Positions 15,670-24,057 of a stretch of DNA of 64,000 nt are shown piece after piece; the first letter of the stretch is position 1, and each line of letters opens with the position of its first letter. Source of the stretch: Lelliottia jeotgali. Lineage in GTDB: Bacteria; Pseudomonadota; Gammaproteobacteria; Enterobacterales; Enterobacteriaceae. The stretch lies in NCBI GenBank assembly GCA_002271215.1, contig CP018628.1:558001-622000 (forward strand), read 5' to 3'. The notes under the pieces were generated by a model. The model had not been told where the DNA came from. It did no database searches and saw only the letters and a program-made list of their open reading frames with translations. Position numbers and translations under genes: made by a program.

Positions 15670-16539
15670 TCACCCCCTAAACACCTCCTTCCGATGCCAC
15701 TCAACAAACCCTTCCCGCGGGTAATTCCCCTTCACCATCGGCAGCGCAATCTGCTTCCCGGCAAAATCCCAGAACAACCGTCCCACAATCCCGCTTCCAT
15801 TCACCGCCTCAGACACCAGTACCTGCATATTCTCATCCAGCCCAATCGATCCCTTATCAAACGCCTTATGGTGAATCGCGCACAGCGCTAGCCCGTTCGG
15901 GATTTCACAAGGTCCGCCATGTTGTTTCCATTTGATATGTGCGGCTTCGAGGCCGACGGAGGCATTGTCATGGCGCATATTGAATCCGCAGATTGCGCAT
16001 TCGTAGTTATAAGCGCGGAGCACCTGCTGGCGGAAGAGGGGATCGCGGACCTTGCGGATCTGCTGGATATCAAAGCCCATCTCGTCGGCAATTTCTTCCT
16101 GGATGCTTTCGGGGAAGTGGGCTTCCAGGATTTGTTGCGCCAGAGAGCCAATAAGGTTTATGTTTTTCGTCAGGCGTGAATAGTGTTCTTCATCGAAACC
16201 GCCAGCGACGTTGTACTTGACCAGTTCCCCGGCGGGTGGCTGTTTGCTGCCGGTCGTCGAGCAATGCTCATCATTTTGCAGCTCCCAAAAGCCGTCGCCT
16301 TTGAGACGCCAGAAAGGCATGTCGGGGCGGTACTGAGCGCGTTGTGGACCAAAACGTTCCAGAAGACTGTGGAGCTGCTCGCGCACTTCCGAACCATAGT
16401 CGAACATACGACCATGGCCGCGCTGATAGTTTGCCAGCACATATAAGAGCAATAGCGGTTTATGCGGCGCACGTTCACCACCTTTGCGCCAGATATTAAT
16501 GTCGGCAATTGCCTGTTCGAGGGTTTTACTGGAAGTCAT
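15670..16539 (-). CDS. Phosphorothioated-DNA-dependent HNH restriction endonuclease (EcoWI/ScoMcrA-like)
   Basis: A 289-residue protein with an N-terminal module typical of sulfur-recognising type IV enzymes (APHKPLLLLYVLANY near 20-34, a MPFWRL.GDGFWEL stretch) and a C-terminal HNH nuclease: CAIC, then AAHIKWKQHGG, NGLALCAIHHKAFDKG and a GLDE end. The CxxC and CxxH pairs would hold structural zinc. EcoWI of E. coli is the closest described type to my knowledge. The ATG at 16539 (MTSSKTLEQ) is preferred over upstream frames. It would attack DNA carrying Dnd-type phosphorothioate marks; no dnd genes are present here. Confidence 0.75.
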   Translation of the reverse strand: MTSSKTLEQAIADINIWRKGGERAPHKPLLLLYVLANYQRGHGRMFDYGSEVREQLHSLLERFGPQRAQYRPDMPFWRLKGDGFWELQNDEHCSTTGSKQPPAGELVKYNVAGGFDEEHYSRLTKNINLIGSLAQQILEAHFPESIQEEIADEMGFDIQQIRKVRDPLFRQQVLRAYNYECAICGFNMRHDNASVGLEAAHIKWKQHGGPCEIPNGLALCAIHHKAFDKGSIGLDENMQVLVSEAVNGSGIVGRLFWDFAGKQIALPMVKGNYPREGFVEWHRKEVFRG

Positions 16540-16620
16540 CGCGTTACGAAATAAGCTAAATAATGGCGATGATGCTCGCAAAACCCCTCCCAATCAACCA
16601 CCCACATCTCACAACCAACA

Positions 16621-16643
16621 AAAAAGGCGCCCATCGGCGCCTT
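16621..16643 (-). terminator. Terminator of symE
   Basis: Read on the minus strand, AAGGCGCC, loop GATG, GGCGCCTT followed by a T-run, just after the symE stop. Confidence 0.88.
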
Positions 16644-16661
16644 CCCCACTCAATTGATTTT

Positions 16662-17003
16662 TCAGCCTTTCGAACTCTTCGCCGATATCACCCCAACAAA
16701 ATCCACCACCTGCTTTTGCTTGCGCGCTGAGAGCTTACTCACCTCGCGCACCAGCTTCTCCATCTCCGTCTCTTCCGGTTCTGGCTCTCGTGCGGTCAGG
16801 ATCATGCAGCCTTTCATCACCTTCACGTCCACTTTGGTGCCGGTGCTGAATCCGGCTTCGTCCAGCCAGTAGCCCTTCATGATAAAGGCTGGCATACGGG
16901 CGTGATCGTGAAAACGGCTCGCATAACTCACGGTGAAGGTGCGGTTATCGGCGGGGAACACTTCTGGTTCAAATGAATCTGCAATACAATCGACGTTAGT
17001 CAT
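16662..17003 (-). CDS. symE: SymE-family toxin
   Basis: A 113-residue SymE homologue, the toxin of the SOS-induced SymE/SymR type I system that condenses or degrades nucleic acid in E. coli. The family core is present: [34 protein letters not shown]. The C-terminus adds a charged helix ([21 protein letters not shown]) of about 35 residues. The start at 17003 ([11 protein letters not shown]) has ACGGAGAA upstream. A LexA-like box lies about 80 bases upstream. An antisense SymR RNA would be expected opposite the 5' end but I cannot place its ends. Confidence 0.85.
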   Translation of the reverse strand: MTNVDCIADSFEPEVFPADNRTFTVSYASRFHDHARMPAFIMKGYWLDEAGFSTGTKVDVKVMKGCMILTAREPEPEETEMEKLVREVSKLSARKQKQVVDFVGVISAKSSKG

Positions 17004-17082
17004 GGTTACTATTCTCCGTAAATAGTGCTTGTGATGAGCGGTGCGGACGTGTTGGCGCATGTCCGCATCGCGTTAAATACAC

Positions 17083-17098
17083 CTGTAAATTTAATCAG
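17083..17098 (-). promoter_or_regulatory. LexA-like box upstream of symE
   Basis: CTGTAAATTTAATCAG fits the CTG-N10-CAG core of LexA sites with an AT-rich centre; the right half is TCAG rather than ACAG. It lies 80 bases upstream of the symE start. E. coli symE is LexA-controlled, so SOS induction is a natural expectation. Confidence 0.6.
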
Positions 17099-17321
17099 TA
17101 AATAGAATAAAGTCCACATGAATATAAAACATAATAAGCGTGTTTCGGACTCTTTCGAATATATATATGGTGAATGTATGATTCTGTATATTGCTATTTA
17201 ACTTATGGTTTTTCTTTTAAAAATCGTTCGCTGAGTGTTTTACAAATTATGGGGTGGCTCTCAGAATGCATTTGAATTCCGTTTTATGATTTTTTGATAT
17301 TAAATAAAAAATGGACTTGCA
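17099..17321. other. AT-rich divergent promoter region (symE / hcp locus)
   Basis: Low-GC sequence with no gene, separating symE from the rightward hcp locus. It presumably holds the promoter of the latter. With the symE 5' leader it makes a gap of about 320 bases. Confidence 0.4.
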
Positions 17322-17779
17322 ATGGATACAGTTGAAGAACTAAATGGAACTTATTTTTATGCAGGGAGATCCAATCTAACGGCAAGTGAACACTTTTTAT
17401 GATTTTTTGTGAGACTACCGCTGATCATTTTGGTATTGAAGATGTTGGCGCGATAGTCGCTTTCTATACTGGATTTAATAATCAGAAAACCAGACAAAAA
17501 CCAAAGGGAGCGAAAGAAGGTACGTCAAGAGCTTCTAAAGCAATGAGACGATTTTTTAAAACGGATAAGTTTCCTTTAGGTATAAAATTACCTACATGGG
17601 TAGGTGGGTATACGCCCTGGACGGCAGAGCGCAGAATGGTAGCGAAAATAGGCACTTTTGTCGGTCGAACCATTCCTCTTGTCGGCTATGTGATCTTAGC
17701 ACATGATGTCGTACAAATCACATATTGTTCCGTACGGGACTATAATCGGATCGCGAGAGGTAATGATAAATTATGGTGA
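17322..17779 (+). pseudogene. Hcp-locus protein gene, probably frameshifted
   Basis: A 26-codon frame from ATG 17322 (MDTVEELNGTYFYAG) stops at 17400, exactly where a second frame from ATG 17399 begins and runs to 17779 (126 codons). The second frame has no ribosome-binding site. One extra T in the T5 run at 17394-17398 would join the two into a protein of about 152 residues. The downstream part has a GGYTPWTAERRMV segment and a hydrophobic stretch (IPLVGYVILAHDVV). It resembles proteins encoded beside DUF1493 genes in Salmonella-type T6SS islands. A sequencing error in the T-run would explain it equally well. Confidence 0.55.
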
Positions 17780-18105
17780 ATGACATTGAACAGCGCATTT
17801 ATGCATTAGTCAGACGCTATAATGGTGTATGGCTTTTTAATAATGAAAAAAAACAGCAACTGTTAAATGCAGACACGGACCTTGATACTGATATGCATCT
17901 TGATGTTGGAGAGGTAGAAGATCTTATGGATGAGTTTTTTAGAGATTTTCAGGTGGATAAAGGTAATTTCAATATTAAAACATACTACCCAGATGAATCT
18001 TTCTCCTGGAATCCTTTTAAAAAATTTCCCCCAATACCCGTCCCAGATTTCACAATTGGAATGCTGATTGAATCAGCAAAAGCTGGCAAATGGTTATATG
18101 ACTAA
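17773..18105 (+). CDS. DUF1493-family small acidic protein
   Basis: A 110-residue acidic protein with the DUF1493 pattern: a DTDLDTDMHLDVGEVEDLMDEFF stretch in the first half (acyl-carrier-like helix spacing) and the aromatic YYPDESFSWNPF in the second. DUF1493 proteins are typically encoded in pairs with small effector-like proteins. It overlaps the upstream frame by seven bases and precedes hcp by 20 bases, so the three form an operon. A role as immunity or accessory partner is inference. Confidence 0.65.
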   Translation: MVNDIEQRIYALVRRYNGVWLFNNEKKQQLLNADTDLDTDMHLDVGEVEDLMDEFFRDFQVDKGNFNIKTYYPDESFSWNPFKKFPPIPVPDFTIGMLIESAKAGKWLYD

Positions 18106-18125
18106 TCTCACGCAAGGAGCATAAA

Positions 18126-18611
18126 ATGGCTATACCTGTTCACTTATTTTTAACCGATGACGGCGGTGCGGTAATTAGAGGTTCTTCCGATGTCAGGGAC
18201 CGGGAGGGCAGTATAGAACTAAGAGGATTACATCATAATTTAAGTATTCCAACCGATTCATCAACGGGAAAGGTAACGGGAACTCGCCAACACTCACCCT
18301 TTCAGTTCACTAAAGAGCTCGATAGTGCTTCTCCGTATCTCTTCAAAGCAGCGGCAACCGGCCAGACGCTCAAATCGGCTGAATTCAGGTTCTACCACAT
18401 CAACGATGCGGGCCAGGAGGTGGAGTACTACCGGATTACCCTGGAGGGTGTGAAAGTGATCTCTGTCAGCCCTATCATGCATGATACGCGAGGCTGTCCA
18501 GGTACGGGTCATATGGAAGATGTTGCGTTGAATTACGAGAAAATTACGCATCTGTATAAGGACGGTAATCTGTTAGCGCATGATGCATGGAATGAACGGC
18601 AGACAGCATGA
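18126..18611 (+). CDS. Orphan Hcp-family type VI secretion tube protein
   Basis: A 161-residue Hcp protein, the hexameric ring that builds the T6SS inner tube and carries small effectors. It begins MAIPVHLFLTDDGGAVIRG, continues with the HSPFQFTKELDSASPYLFKAAATG core and ends with NYEKITHLYKDGN. AAGGAG precedes the ATG by six bases. No sheath, baseplate or VgrG genes are nearby, so it must depend on a T6SS elsewhere and could export the product of the upstream genes. Confidence 0.9.
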   Translation: MAIPVHLFLTDDGGAVIRGSSDVRDREGSIELRGLHHNLSIPTDSSTGKVTGTRQHSPFQFTKELDSASPYLFKAAATGQTLKSAEFRFYHINDAGQEVEYYRITLEGVKVISVSPIMHDTRGCPGTGHMEDVALNYEKITHLYKDGNLLAHDAWNERQTA

Positions 18612-18655
18612 TGTGATTTGAGGGGGAAGATGCATTTACACCTCAATATCCCCCA

Positions 18656-19666
18656 TCATTCCCTCTCGCTCGATCTCCTCACCCTCAACCGCCCCGCCAG
18701 CGTCACATGCGTCGCCGCATCTTCCTGATTGCACAGATACTCAACGGCCAACCGCCCCAGCTCGCTATAAGGCAGCTGAATACTGGTCAGCGCCGGGGTC
18801 AGCTGTTCGGAAATCTTCTGATCGTCATACCCCGCCAGCAGCATGTCCTGCGGGATCTGCACGTTGTTCACCGCCAGTGCCTGATAGCAGCCGATCGCCA
18901 GCCAGTCGCTGGCGCAGAAGATCGCGTCCGGGCGTTCCGGCAAAGCCAGCAGGGACTCGGTCGCGGTGAAGGACTCGCTGAACTGCCAGTTGGTCGGGCG
19001 CACCAGGCTCTCGTCGAACGCCAGTCCGGCCTGTTCCAGCGCGGCCTGGTAGCCCGCCTTACGCTGGCGGGTGGCTTCCATCCAACTCTCACCGGTGATG
19101 TGTGCGATGCGCGTGGCCCCCTGAGCAATCAGATGGCGCGTCACCTGGAAGGCGTTGGCGAAGTCGTCGGGAATGAACGACGGCAGCAGCGGCGAGCCGG
19201 GGTCGCGCTGGTTGAGCAGCACCAACGGGAGCTGCGTACAGTCCTGGAAATCGGTCATGTCCACCAGGGTGGTGACGGGGGAGGCGAGGATAATCCCCAC
19301 GCAGTTGCGCTTCTCCAGCTGGCGGATGATGTTCAGGGCCAGCTCCACGTCGTCGCCGTAGTCGTACACGGTCAGCAGCGTCTCGTTGCGCCAGGCCGCA
19401 TCCCGCGCCTGGCTGATGGCGTCGATAAAGGGGTCGTAACTTTGCAGGGAGCTGACCAGCAGCGCCACCTCTTCCTGGTTGCGCGGCGCGTGGATGGCGG
19501 GCAGGCGGTCGTAGCCCAGCTCGGCGGCCACGCCGATCACCCGCTGGCGCGTCTCGTCGCTGAGCTTGATGTTGCGGGACTGATTGAGCACCAGCGAAAC
19601 CGTCGCCTGCGACACTCCCGCTGCACGCGCAATATCGTTCATCGTGATTTTGTTTTTCCGCTTCAT
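18656..19666 (-). CDS. LacI-family sugar-responsive repressor
   Basis: A 336-residue LacI/GalR regulator: an N-terminal helix-turn-helix (ITMNDIARAAGVSQATVSLVLN) with hinge, then a periplasmic-binding-protein-like sensor domain. A strong GGGGGAG ribosome-binding site precedes the ATG. It is transcribed divergently from a glycosidase/transporter pair and most likely represses it until a glycoside derivative is present. The ligand is unknown. Confidence 0.88.
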   Translation of the reverse strand: MKRKNKITMNDIARAAGVSQATVSLVLNQSRNIKLSDETRQRVIGVAAELGYDRLPAIHAPRNQEEVALLVSSLQSYDPFIDAISQARDAAWRNETLLTVYDYGDDVELALNIIRQLEKRNCVGIILASPVTTLVDMTDFQDCTQLPLVLLNQRDPGSPLLPSFIPDDFANAFQVTRHLIAQGATRIAHITGESWMEATRQRKAGYQAALEQAGLAFDESLVRPTNWQFSESFTATESLLALPERPDAIFCASDWLAIGCYQALAVNNVQIPQDMLLAGYDDQKISEQLTPALTSIQLPYSELGRLAVEYLCNQEDAATHVTLAGRLRVRRSSERE

Positions 19667-19757
19667 CCGCTCGCTCCCCCTTGAGAAACAGCATCATACC
19701 TTAACCGTCTTCCAAAGCGCGGTCGATCACGTTTCTTATGCGCTCAAGCCTGAACTT

Positions 19758-19773
19758 TGTGATTGCTGTCGCT
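19758..19773 (+). promoter_or_regulatory. Weak CRP-like site
   Basis: TGTGA-N6-TCGCT shares the left half-site of the CRP consensus exactly and two of five key bases of the right half. Its position, about 80 bases before the glycosidase start, suits an activator, but the match is partial. Confidence 0.3.
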
Positions 19774-19811
19774 TTTCTGAACGCGCCAGTTTGCTCATTT
19801 ATAGTTCAACT

Positions 19812-19835
19812 AATATTTATTAGCTAAATATTATC
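19812..19835 (+). promoter_or_regulatory. Candidate operator for the LacI-type repressor
   Basis: The palindrome TTAGCTAA (19820-19827) is flanked by AATATTT and AAATATT and lies 25 bases before the glycosidase start. LacI-family operators are palindromes of about this size, often with a central CG; here the centre is GC, which lowers certainty. Confidence 0.35.
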
Positions 19836-19851
19836 AGCAAGTGAGGCGACG

Positions 19852-20946
19852 ATGAAACAGCAGTGGAGTAAGGAACAGGCGCAGGCGTGGTATCAGCAGA
19901 AAGGGTGGCTGTGCGGGTTTAACTATCTGCCGTCGACGGCGGTGAACTGGACGGATATCTGGCAGCAGGAGACCTTCGATCCTGAAACCATCGACCGCGA
20001 ACTCGGCTGGGCGGCGGACGCGGGCTACAACACCCTGCGCATCAACCTGCCGTTTATCGTCTGGGAGCACGATCGCGACGGATTACTGGCGCGTATTGAC
20101 CACTTTCTGACGCTTGCTGATCGCCACGGATTCAGCACCATGCTGACGCTGATGGACGACTGCGGTTTCTCGGGCGACGAGCCGTATCTCGGCCCGCAGA
20201 AGCCGCCGATCCCGGGCAAGCACAACAGCCAGGCGGCGGCGAGCCCAGGGCGCGACAAAGTGTGCGATCGCGACTGCTGGCCGCAGATTGAGCGTTATAT
20301 CCGCGACGTTATCCGCCAGTTCCGGGACGATAAGCGCGTCCTGGTGTGGGATCTCTATAACGAGCCGGGCAACCGCGGGATTTTTGCGACCGGCACCGTG
20401 GAAGTGCAGTACGACGAAAAACTGGAAAGCTACGCGCATGAGCTGATGAAACGGGCATTCGAGTGGGCGCGGGAAGAAGATCCGGAGCAGCCGCTGACGG
20501 TCTGCGCGTGGCGCGTGTCGCCAGATGTGGAAGTGGAGGGGGAGACGTTCTTTCAGCATCCGCTCGATCAAAGCGCGCTGGAACTGTCGGACGTGGTGAG
20601 CTATCACGCTTACCTCAACACCGGGCGCATGACCGCGATTATCCAGCAGTTACAGCAGCTTGGCCGCCCGATGTTCTGCACTGAATGGCTGGCGCGTCAT
20701 GTCGGGAGCACCATCGAAGAGCAGCTCCCGTTGATGTACACCGCGAAGGTCGCGCCCTATCAGTGGGGCCTGGTGCGTGGCAAAACCCAGACCTGGCTGC
20801 CGTGGCCGGTGATCATGACCGGCTCGACCGACTACTGCCGCCTGTGGTTCCACGATGTCTTCGAAGAGAACGGCATCCCGTTCTCGCGCAGCGAAATCGC
20901 CCTGATGCGCAAGCTGCGCAAAATCGCCCCGCAGCCGCAGGCATAA
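19852..20946 (+). CDS. Glycoside hydrolase (clan A, cellulase/xylanase-like)
   Basis: A 364-residue TIM-barrel glycosidase with no signal peptide, hence cytoplasmic. The acid/base glutamate is likely E171 in DLYNEPG and the nucleophile E278 in FCTEWLAR, the spacing expected for clan GH-A enzymes. Other barrel marks are NTLRINLPF and SYHAY. It is followed 45 bases later by a GPH-type transporter, so it probably cleaves an imported oligosaccharide or glycoside. The exact substrate is not predictable. Confidence 0.8.
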   Translation: MKQQWSKEQAQAWYQQKGWLCGFNYLPSTAVNWTDIWQQETFDPETIDRELGWAADAGYNTLRINLPFIVWEHDRDGLLARIDHFLTLADRHGFSTMLTLMDDCGFSGDEPYLGPQKPPIPGKHNSQAAASPGRDKVCDRDCWPQIERYIRDVIRQFRDDKRVLVWDLYNEPGNRGIFATGTVEVQYDEKLESYAHELMKRAFEWAREEDPEQPLTVCAWRVSPDVEVEGETFFQHPLDQSALELSDVVSYHAYLNTGRMTAIIQQLQQLGRPMFCTEWLARHVGSTIEEQLPLMYTAKVAPYQWGLVRGKTQTWLPWPVIMTGSTDYCRLWFHDVFEENGIPFSRSEIALMRKLRKIAPQPQA

Positions 20947-20991
20947 CAATAACGATCCGGCGGTACGCCGCCGGACAGCAAGGTACGCACT

Positions 20992-22386
20992 ATGGCAACG
21001 ACAATGAAAATACCGTCTCGCGAGTTGTGGTCCTATTTTGGCTATGGTTTAGGTCAGTGTTTTAGTTTTGGTTTAGTGGGTTCATTTATTAACTATTTTT
21101 ACACCGACGTGCTGGGGATCTCGGCCCTGGCGGCAAGCTCGATCTTCCTGATAGCTCGCGTCTGGGATGCGGTTCACGATCCGCTGTTCGCCAGTATTAT
21201 GGACACCATTAACAGTCGATTCGGCAAGTTCCGGCATTTTTTGCTTATCGCTCCGCTGCTGATCACCGGCGTCACGCTGCTGTCGTTCTATAAAATCGAA
21301 GCGGATATGACCACCAAAATCCTCTACGCCGGGGTGACTTACATTCTGTGGGGGACGCTGTACGCAATCTCCGATATCCCGTTCTGGTCGATGTCATCGG
21401 TGATGACCAACGACTCCGGCCAGCGCACCCGCGCGGTGACGGCGGCGATGCTCGGCGTCAACGCCGGGATTGCCTGCGCGAATATCTTCTTCCCGAAACT
21501 GGCGGCGTTTTTTGCCCAGTACAGCAACGACAAAGGCTATTTCATGGCCGCGCTGGTGATGATGCTCTTCGGCCTGCCGCTGATGCTAAACGGCTTTATG
21601 CAGATTAAAGAGCGCGTCCCGCCGAGCGCGGAGAAGGTGACGATGCGAGACACCTTCCACAATCTGCGTCAGAACAAACCGCTGTTCGTCATCCTGCTGT
21701 CGTTCTTTTTCTGCGTGTTCCACAACGTCGCCAACGGGATTTACATCTACTTCTTCATCTACAACCTCGGCGACGGCAGCCTGCAGATGGCGATTGGGAT
21801 TATGGGGATCGTGTCGGCGGTGGTGTGCCTGATAGCACCAATGCTGACGCGCAGGATGCAGAAGCGAAAACTGTTTATGATCCTCTGCGGGCTGGATATC
21901 GCGGTGCGCGCGGTGATGTGGTTCGCCGGGTATCAGCACACGGCGCTGCTGTTCCTCCTGCTTGGCCTCAGTACGTTGTTCGTGATGATGACCAACATCC
22001 TCACCTCGTCGATGATCGCCGACACCATCGAATACGCCGAGTATCACACCCATAAACGCTGCGCGGCGATCACCTTCTCCGGGCAGACCTTCACCGGCAA
22101 GATGTCGGTGGCGGTGGGCGGGGGCTTGATCGGCGTGTTCCTGACGATGATCGGCTACGTGCCGCAGGCGCCAACCCAGAGCGATGGCGTGCTGACCGGG
22201 CTGTTCTTCGGCATTTGTCTGCTTCCGGCGATTGGCTCGCTGATCCGCCTCGGCTGCATGTCGCGCTTTACCTTTACCGAAGAGAAACATGCGGAGATTT
22301 GCCGTCTGCTGGCGGAGCGGCGTCATGCTTCCGCGCAGGATGTGGAAGGCGACGAGCGGCTGGATCGTCCGGTCTCGGTAAATTAA
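20992..22386 (+). CDS. GPH-family (MelB-like) sugar:cation symporter
   Basis: A 464-residue, 12-helix transporter of the glycoside-pentoside-hexuronide family. The N-terminal cytoplasmic motif RVWDAVHDPLFASIMD, with conserved aspartates, and the loop FGKFRHFLLI are typical of MelB, XylP and YicJ. It lies in an operon with the upstream glycosidase and probably imports that enzyme's substrate. A strong hairpin follows the stop. Confidence 0.88.
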   Translation: MATTMKIPSRELWSYFGYGLGQCFSFGLVGSFINYFYTDVLGISALAASSIFLIARVWDAVHDPLFASIMDTINSRFGKFRHFLLIAPLLITGVTLLSFYKIEADMTTKILYAGVTYILWGTLYAISDIPFWSMSSVMTNDSGQRTRAVTAAMLGVNAGIACANIFFPKLAAFFAQYSNDKGYFMAALVMMLFGLPLMLNGFMQIKERVPPSAEKVTMRDTFHNLRQNKPLFVILLSFFFCVFHNVANGIYIYFFIYNLGDGSLQMAIGIMGIVSAVVCLIAPMLTRRMQKRKLFMILCGLDIAVRAVMWFAGYQHTALLFLLLGLSTLFVMMTNILTSSMIADTIEYAEYHTHKRCAAITFSGQTFTGKMSVAVGGGLIGVFLTMIGYVPQAPTQSDGVLTGLFFGICLLPAIGSLIRLGCMSRFTFTEEKHAEICRLLAERRHASAQDVEGDERLDRPVSVN

Positions 22387-22391
22387 CTTTT

Positions 22392-22418
22392 GTGGACGCC
22401 TGCCCGGCAGGCGTCCAC
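22392..22418. terminator. Bidirectional terminator hairpin
   Basis: A 13-base-pair perfect stem (GTGGACGCCTGCC / GGCAGGCGTCCAC) between the convergent transporter and trpS2 genes. T-tails are short on both sides. Confidence 0.7.
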
Positions 22419-22425
22419 TTGTCCC

Positions 22426-23430
22426 TCAGAATACCGGCACGCCCAGCCCCTGTTTCACCTCTTTGAGCGTCGCCTGCGTGAGCTCGTGCGCCCGTTCGCT
22501 GCCGTTTTTCAGCATCGCCATCAGTTGGCTTTTGTCCTGAATGTAGGTCGCCCGACGTTCACGCATCGGCGCGATTAGCTCCTGCAGGCACACTTCCAGT
22601 TCGTTTTTACAGGTTCTGTCGCCCAGTCCGCCCTGCTTATAGTGGGCTTTCATCGCCGCGACTTTCGCTTTATCGGCGTGGAACGCATCCAGATACGTAA
22701 ACACCACGTTGCCCTCGACCTGCCCGGGATCGCTCACTTTCAGGTGATTCGGGTCGGTATACATGGCGCTCACGGCGCGGTGGATGGTCTCTTCGCTTGC
22801 CGAAAGGTGCAGCGTGTTGCCGAGGGATTTCGACATCTTGGCGTTGCCATCGACGCCCGGCAGTCGGCTGGTGTCGCTCAGCATCGCCTTGCAGTGGCGC
22901 AGCACCGGGGCGGGCAGCAGGCTATTCATCTTGTGGACGATTTCGTTGGTCTGCTCGATCATCGGCAACTGGTCATCGCCAACGGGCACCACTTCTGCTT
23001 TAAAGGCGGTGATATCCGCCGCCTGACTGATGGGATACACGAGGAAACCGGCGGGCAGCGAGCGGGCAAAACCTTTTTGCGCGATCTCATTTTTCACCGT
23101 CGGATTACGCTCCACGCGCGCCACGGTGACGATGTTCATGTACAGCATCGTCAGTTCGGCCAGCGCGGGCAGGGCGGATTGCAGGCAGATCGTCGTGAGA
23201 TCGGGGTCGATGCCTGCGGCGAGGTAGTCGGCCAGCACTTCGGGGATGTTATCGCGGATTTTTTGCGGGTTGCTGCCGTTATCGGTCAGACCTTGCAGGT
23301 CAGCGACCAGTACAAACTGCTGATAATCTTGCTGGAGCGCTACGCGCTGGCGCAGCGATCCGACATAGTGGCCAAGATGCAGAGGGCCAGTCGGACGGTC
23401 GCCGGTCAAAATAATAGTTTTGGTGTTCAT
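22426..23430 (-). CDS. trpS2: Second tryptophan--tRNA ligase
   Basis: A 334-residue class Ic aminoacyl-tRNA synthetase charging tRNA-Trp. The HIGH-type motif is PLHLGHYVGS (16-25) and the KMSKS loop is exact (near 198-202). AAGGAG precedes the ATG. It is distant from the dam-gph-trpS locus of E. coli and has its own attenuator leader rich in Trp codons, so it is probably a paralogue induced when charged tRNA-Trp is low or the main enzyme is inhibited (for example by indolmycin-like compounds). That role is inference. Confidence 0.88.
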   Translation of the reverse strand: MNTKTIILTGDRPTGPLHLGHYVGSLRQRVALQQDYQQFVLVADLQGLTDNGSNPQKIRDNIPEVLADYLAAGIDPDLTTICLQSALPALAELTMLYMNIVTVARVERNPTVKNEIAQKGFARSLPAGFLVYPISQAADITAFKAEVVPVGDDQLPMIEQTNEIVHKMNSLLPAPVLRHCKAMLSDTSRLPGVDGNAKMSKSLGNTLHLSASEETIHRAVSAMYTDPNHLKVSDPGQVEGNVVFTYLDAFHADKAKVAAMKAHYKQGGLGDRTCKNELEVCLQELIAPMRERRATYIQDKSQLMAMLKNGSERAHELTQATLKEVKQGLGVPVF

Positions 23431-23478
23431 GAAAGACTCCTTAAGGTTTTAAAAGCCGAAAGACGTCTTAGAAATGCA

Positions 23479-23546
23479 ATAGCCGCCTTTCGGCGGCTAT
23501 CTGAAAAGAGGGAAAACAATTCCGGGCCGCCTTTAAGAAGGCAGCC
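23479..23546 (-). promoter_or_regulatory. Tryptophan attenuator of trpS2
   Basis: On the minus strand three alternative stems can be drawn: 1:2 GGCTGCCTT with AAGGCGGCC, 2:3 GGCGGC with GCCGCC, and 3:4 ATAGCCGCC-GAAA-GGCGGCTAT (23479-23500, nine perfect pairs). A ribosome stalled at the tandem Trp codons would cover segment 1, free 2 to pair with 3 and prevent 3:4. The U-tail after 3:4 is weak; a second stem GCCGAAAG/CTTTCGGC followed by TTTT could help. Confidence 0.75.
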
Positions 23547-23589
23547 ACCACTGGGTGTGATGGAAAGCGGGGAGGTGTTTTCTGTTCAT
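23533..23589 (-). CDS. Leader peptide with tandem Trp codons
   Basis: An 18-residue frame MNRKHLPAFHHTQWWLPS with two adjacent TGG codons (14 and 15), ending 103 bases upstream of trpS2. The stop lies just before the antiterminator segment, as in the trp operon leader. The ribosome-binding site is weak. Confidence 0.75.
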   Translation of the reverse strand: MNRKHLPAFHHTQWWLPS

Positions 23590-23634
23590 TGAATTACCGT
23601 ATCATGTTCTGAGCGAAACACAACAGGGGATCAC

Positions 23635-24057
23635 ATGCTGCAATCACTGAATCACCTCACGTTGGCCGTCAGCAACCTGCAAACTAGCGTGAATTTCTGG
23701 CGCGATCTACTGGGATTGTCGCTTCATGCGCAGTGGGACACGGGCGCATATCTTACCTGCGGCGATCTCTGGCTGTGTCTATCGTTCGACGAAACCCGCG
23801 ACTACGTTCCGCCTGATGTGAGCGACTATACCCACTACGCGTTCAGCGTCGCACCCGCCGATTTCGACACCTTCTCGCACAAGCTGGAGCAGGCGGGTGT
23901 CACCGTCTGGAAAAACAATAAAAGCGAAGGGGCGTCGTTCTATTTTCTCGACCCGGACGGACATAAGCTGGAGCTGCACGTGGGCGATATCGCCGCGCGA
24001 CTGGCGGCGTGTCGGGAAAAACCCTATGCGGGGATGCGGTTTTATTCGCAGGATTAG
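23635..24057 (+). CDS. fosA: FosA-family fosfomycin glutathione transferase
   Basis: A 140-residue vicinal-oxygen-chelate enzyme that adds glutathione to the epoxide of fosfomycin, inactivating the drug. The metal ligands H7, H67 and E113 are at canonical positions, with the K/S-rich loop [20 protein letters not shown] that binds potassium and substrate. No mobile element is adjacent, so it is the intrinsic chromosomal type seen in several Enterobacteriaceae. Its stop overlaps the stop of the convergent GNAT gene by four bases. Confidence 0.92.
   Translation: MLQSLNHLTLAVSNLQTSVNFWRDLLGLSLHAQWDTGAYLTCGDLWLCLSFDETRDYVPPDVSDYTHYAFSVAPADFDTFSHKLEQAGVTVWKNNKSEGASFYFLDPDGHKLELHVGDIAARLAACREKPYAGMRFYSQD

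Noticed and set aside
18707..19684. 325-codon frame antisense to the LacI regulator
   Set aside because: Same reason: composition is histidine- and arginine-rich shadow sequence without domain structure.
22642..23592. 316-codon frame antisense to trpS2
   Set aside because: It is a shadow of the synthetase and its leader region and has no family features.
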